9,649 nt of DNA from a bacterium (lineage in GTDB: Bacteria; ARS69). The position numbers and the translations under genes are program-made. The stretch lies in the NCBI GenBank assembly GCA_025774865.1, contig JALGZO010000309.1, positions 1 to 9,649 on the forward strand, written 5' to 3'. Shown here in pieces: positions 7,395-9,649 of this stretch. Every line of letters begins with the position of its first letter. Position 1 is the first letter of the stretch. The notes beneath the pieces were generated by a model. The model was not told the DNA's origin. It worked only from the letters and a program-made list of their open reading frames with translations, and ran no database searches.

Positions 7395-8281
7395 CGTCGC
7401 CCCGGCGAGAGGCGCAGTTGAATGAGAGTGCCGATCAATGTGATCACGAGCAGCACGGCCGCGAGCGAGGAGGCCGCTCCCATTCTCCACCAGCGGAAGC
7501 CTTCCTCGTACATGAGCAGAACGAGACTTCTTGTGCTCCCGAGGGGTCCACCCTGCGTCATCACGTACGGCTCGGCGAAGAGCTGGAAATACCCGATCAT
7601 CGTCGTGACGCTCACGAAGAGGAAGACGGGGGCGAGACCGGGGAAGGTGACGTACAGGAAGCGCCGCCAGGCTCCCGCGCCGTCCAGAGCGGCCGACTCG
7701 TACAGAACTTCCGGGATGGCCTGCAGGCCGGCCACGAAGATGATCATGTTGTAGCCGAAGTTCTTCCAGACGGCCAACACGATGATCGCCGGCATGGCCC
7801 ACAGCGGATCGGCGAGCCAGTCGACGGGACCCAATCCGAGGAAGCCGAGCGCGTGATTCGCCAGTCCGTAGCGCGGATGGTAGAGGTAGCGCCACACGAT
7901 CGCCACGGCGACCAGCGTCGTCACGACCGGCGTGAAGAATACGGTACGAAAGAGACCACGCCACCGCACGAGGTGGCCACTCAGCAGGAGCGCACTGGCC
8001 AGCGAGACGAAGACGGACAGCGGTCCGCCGACCAGTACATAGTAGAGCGTGTTCCGCACCGCACCGCGAAAGGCCGGATCCGTCGTGACGGACACGTAGT
8101 TGTCGATCCCCACGAAGCGAGTCGTCTCGGGAGCGCCGATCGAGTAGACGTCGAAGTCCGTCAGGCTCAGGAGCAACCCGGACGCAACGGGCAGGAAGAA
8201 GAAGAATCCGATCAGCCCGAGCGCGGGCGCCAGGAAGAGCCACGCCGCGCGCGTCTCCGCGCGGGGAGCGCGCACGCTCAT
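7391..8281 (-). CDS. Carbohydrate ABC transporter permease, MalF/UgpA type
   Basis: This 296-residue inner-membrane protein starts MSVRAPRAETRAAWLFLAPA, a typical short cytoplasmic tail leading into the first helix of a MalF-type CUT1 permease. Hydrophobic segments lie near residues 13-40, 73-102, 112-132, 161-186, 214-238 and 266-288. The EAA loop is EVLYESAALDGAGAWRRFLY (191-210), followed by VTFPG. The FAEPYVMTQGGPLGST segment (235-250) is characteristic of the family. The frame is open further upstream, to 8542, but the ATG at 8281 gives the expected N-terminus and forms an ATGA overlap with the stop of the binding-protein gene. Its own TGA overlaps the start of the MalG-type gene in the same way. 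Only a weak GGGA precedes the ATG, so translation probably depends on coupling to the upstream gene. It would form the transmembrane channel with the MalG-type partner; the ATPase must be encoded outside the window. Confidence 0.93.
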   Translation of the reverse strand: MSVRAPRAETRAAWLFLAPALGLIGFFFFLPVASGLLLSLTDFDVYSIGAPETTRFVGIDNYVSVTTDPAFRGAVRNTLYYVLVGGPLSVFVSLASALLLSGHLVRWRGLFRTVFFTPVVTTLVAVAIVWRYLYHPRYGLANHALGFLGLGPVDWLADPLWAMPAIIVLAVWKNFGYNMIIFVAGLQAIPEVLYESAALDGAGAWRRFLYVTFPGLAPVFLFVSVTTMIGYFQLFAEPYVMTQGGPLGSTRSLVLLMYEEGFRWWRMGAASSLAAVLLVITLIGTLIQLRLSPGRR

Positions 8282-9573
8282 GATCCCGGCTCGCGCACGG
8301 AGCGCAACCGGTCGCGCTCCAGTAGCCACCGCCGCTTCTCGAGAATCCGTTCGACGTCCTGGTCCAGGAGCTCGAGCGCCTCGCCGGAGGACGCGGCCCC
8401 GCGGGCCGCCAGCTCCGCCCGCTCGCGCACCTTCGACGCGATCTGCTCCCACTCCGGGATCTTCGGCGTTGGTTCGACGCGTTGCAGCTGATCCCAGAAC
8501 GCACGGATCCGAGGCTCCCGCGACAGTTCCGAGTCTTCCCACGCTTCCCGGCGCGCGGGCAGGTCACCGGTCAACCGATAGAAGCGCAGCTGCTGCTCCG
8601 GCTGCGACAGGAACTCGACGAGTCGCCAGACTGCGTCCTTGTGGCGGGAGCTCCGGAACATCACGAGACTCGCACCGCCCGCGAGCGACACGCCGGGGCC
8701 GTCGGGCCCGGGGAGAGCCGCGGTGCTCCAGGCATCCCGAAGCTCTTCGGGCAGCCTCCGTTCGAACTCGCCGAGATTCCAGGGACCGGTGATGTACATC
8801 GCGAAGTAACCGCGCTCGAACTCCTGGTAGAGGTTCGCGATTTCGTTCTCTGCGACCGGGGGAGCGAGCTCGTCCCGGAAGAGCTCGAGATAGAAGTCGA
8901 ACCCGCGGCGAAACGCCTTCGCGGAGAACGCACCGCGCGTCGCGTCGTCTGCGAGCAGTGAGGAACCCGCCTGCAGCCCGAAGATCACGGGCGCGGTCCA
9001 CTCGTTGATCGGAAGGAATACCGCGAAGCGATCCGGCCCCACCACCTTCTTGACGGCCTCCATGGCGCTTCGCCACTCGCTCCACGTCCGCGGCACCGAC
9101 TCGTAGCCCGCTTGCTGGAGGATGTCCTGGCGATAGAAGAGAACCCGCGTGTCGACGTACCACGGGAGTCCGAAGAGTACGTCGTCGATCACGTTCGTGT
9201 CCCAGATCCCGGAGAAGAACGCGGCGGGTTCCACCGTGGCCGACTCGCCTACCCACCGATCGAGCGGCTCGAGCGCCTTCAGCGCAGCGAACTCCGCGAT
9301 CCACGTGTTCCCGAGCTGCGCGAGGTCCGGCGTCGCTCCACCGACGAACGCCGTGAGGAGCTTCTCATGCGCGGCTGACCAAGGAATCTGCTGAACCTCT
9401 ACGCGAATGTCCGGATTCGCGCGCTCGAAATCGCGCACGAGCGCCTGGACGACTTCTCCTTCGCGCCCCATCGCCCAGAAGCGGAGCGTCGTGCGCGCGT
9501 CGCCGCTCCGATCGCCGCAACCCGCGCCGGTCGCGACGGCGAGAGCACAGGCCGCCGCCAGCCCCCGGTTCAC
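8278..9573 (-). CDS. ABC transporter extracellular sugar-binding protein (family 1 solute-binding lipoprotein)
   Basis: This 431-residue protein has the usual length and motifs of a CUT1 family 1 solute-binding protein (MalE/UgpB-like). The N-terminus (LAAACALAVATGAGCGD) is a short export signal with a probable lipidated Cys19. The -3 residue is Gly rather than the usual Leu, so the lipobox is weak and signal peptidase I cleavage is possible. Fold landmarks are TLRFWAMGREGEVVQALVRD (29-48), TPDLAQLGNTWIAEF (81-95), FGLPWYVDTRVLFYRQDILQ (134-153), FERGYFAMYITGPWNLGEF (252-270) and GGASLVMFRSSRHKDAVWRL (299-318). Several aromatic residues (W65, W91, W138, Y139, W192, W265) could stack on sugars. 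The start is GTG, overlapping the stop of the upstream gene (GTGA), with GGAGGG at 9577-9582 only 3 bases upstream. A charged tail (about 412-431) extends past the usual family end. It should capture oligosaccharides in the periplasm and pass them to the two permeases. Confidence 0.92.
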   Translation of the reverse strand: MNRGLAAACALAVATGAGCGDRSGDARTTLRFWAMGREGEVVQALVRDFERANPDIRVEVQQIPWSAAHEKLLTAFVGGATPDLAQLGNTWIAEFAALKALEPLDRWVGESATVEPAAFFSGIWDTNVIDDVLFGLPWYVDTRVLFYRQDILQQAGYESVPRTWSEWRSAMEAVKKVVGPDRFAVFLPINEWTAPVIFGLQAGSSLLADDATRGAFSAKAFRRGFDFYLELFRDELAPPVAENEIANLYQEFERGYFAMYITGPWNLGEFERRLPEELRDAWSTAALPGPDGPGVSLAGGASLVMFRSSRHKDAVWRLVEFLSQPEQQLRFYRLTGDLPARREAWEDSELSREPRIRAFWDQLQRVEPTPKIPEWEQIASKVRERAELAARGAASSGEALELLDQDVERILEKRRWLLERDRLRSVREPGS

Positions 9574-9649
9574 GGGCCCTCCGGCAACTCGTCGAGCCAG
9601 CCTCCGCGGAAGCCGGCGCGCCGGAGCCCGCGAATCACATGGGCGTTTC
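9570..9649 (-). CDS. C-terminal tail of an unidentified upstream gene (partial)
   Basis: A minus-strand frame enters from the right edge and reads 25 residues, beginning NAHVIRGLRRAGFRGGWLDE and ending LPEGP, before a TGA at 9572-9570. That TGA overlaps the GTG start of the binding-protein gene by 4 bases, the same arrangement as the next three junctions, which is the main reason to treat it as a real gene end. The other two minus-strand frames do not fit as well: one hits a stop within five codons of the edge, and the other is the binding-protein frame itself, read upstream of its start. The tail is too short to identify a family. A sugar-metabolism or regulatory gene of the same operon is plausible but unproven. 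Confidence 0.5.
   Translation of the reverse strand, partial: NAHVIRGLRRAGFRGGWLDELPEGP
9577..9582 (-). promoter_or_regulatory. Ribosome binding site for the GTG-started sugar-binding protein gene
   Basis: GGAGGG on the minus strand lies inside the tail of the upstream gene, 3 bases before the GTG at 9573. The spacing is short, but it supports the GTG as start, because no ATG or GTG lies further upstream in this frame before the window edge. Confidence 0.5.

Noticed and set aside
7337-8491. 384-codon + strand open frame opposite the MalF-type permease
   Set aside because: Its composition is rich in His, Arg, Glu and Gln, with no hydrophobic core or motif. The opposite strand has clear permease helices and an EAA loop.
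7395-8567. Long N-terminal extension of the MalG-type permease frame
   Set aside because: The upstream part is a shadow of the MalF-type gene in another frame. The family N-terminus (MMRKLAIWVATHAALALGAL) begins at 7394, and the ATGA overlap matches the other junctions.

Overview
This is a GC-rich bacterial window that is almost entirely coding. It carries a carbohydrate-processing locus from what looks like a Gram-negative bacterium: the strand bias, dense packing, Sec and lipoprotein-type signals and a cyclic-glucan-synthase-like enzyme all fit. The phylum cannot be fixed from the sequence. I see no rRNA, tRNA, CRISPR array, insertion sequence or att site, and no gap between genes longer than 24 bases.

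Layout. On the + strand, bases 1-3456 hold the C-terminal ~1150 residues of a large GH94-family protein whose 5' end lies outside the window. It has the two tandem carbohydrate-binding sandwich domains and the C-terminal phosphorylase-type domain seen in cyclic beta-1,2-glucan synthases (NdvB/ChvB type). It converges, across a 24-base spacer, on a tightly packed minus-strand operon. Read 5' to 3' from the right edge, that operon is: the tail of an unidentified gene (9570-9649), a family 1 sugar-binding protein (8278-9573), a MalF-type permease (7391-8281), a MalG-type permease (6570-7394) and a large secreted protein with an N-terminal jelly-roll-like region, a discoidin domain and a six-hairpin glycosidase-like domain (3481-6573). 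All four junctions are 4-base overlaps (GTGA once, ATGA three times), which strongly suggests one transcript with coupled translation.

How the genes may work together (inference). The secreted protein would bind and cut or trim an extracellular glycan. The lipoprotein and the two permeases would import the oligosaccharides. The GH94 protein would either build beta-1,2-glucan (if a GT84 glucosyltransferase domain lies upstream) or phosphorolyse beta-glucosides (if it stands alone). Known beta-1,2-glucan utilisation clusters combine GH94 phosphorylases with ABC importers, so a beta-1,2-glucan substrate is a reasonable hypothesis, but the sequence does not prove it. No ABC ATPase gene is in the window. 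The least characterised element, and the best candidate for new biochemistry, is the 1030-residue secreted protein.
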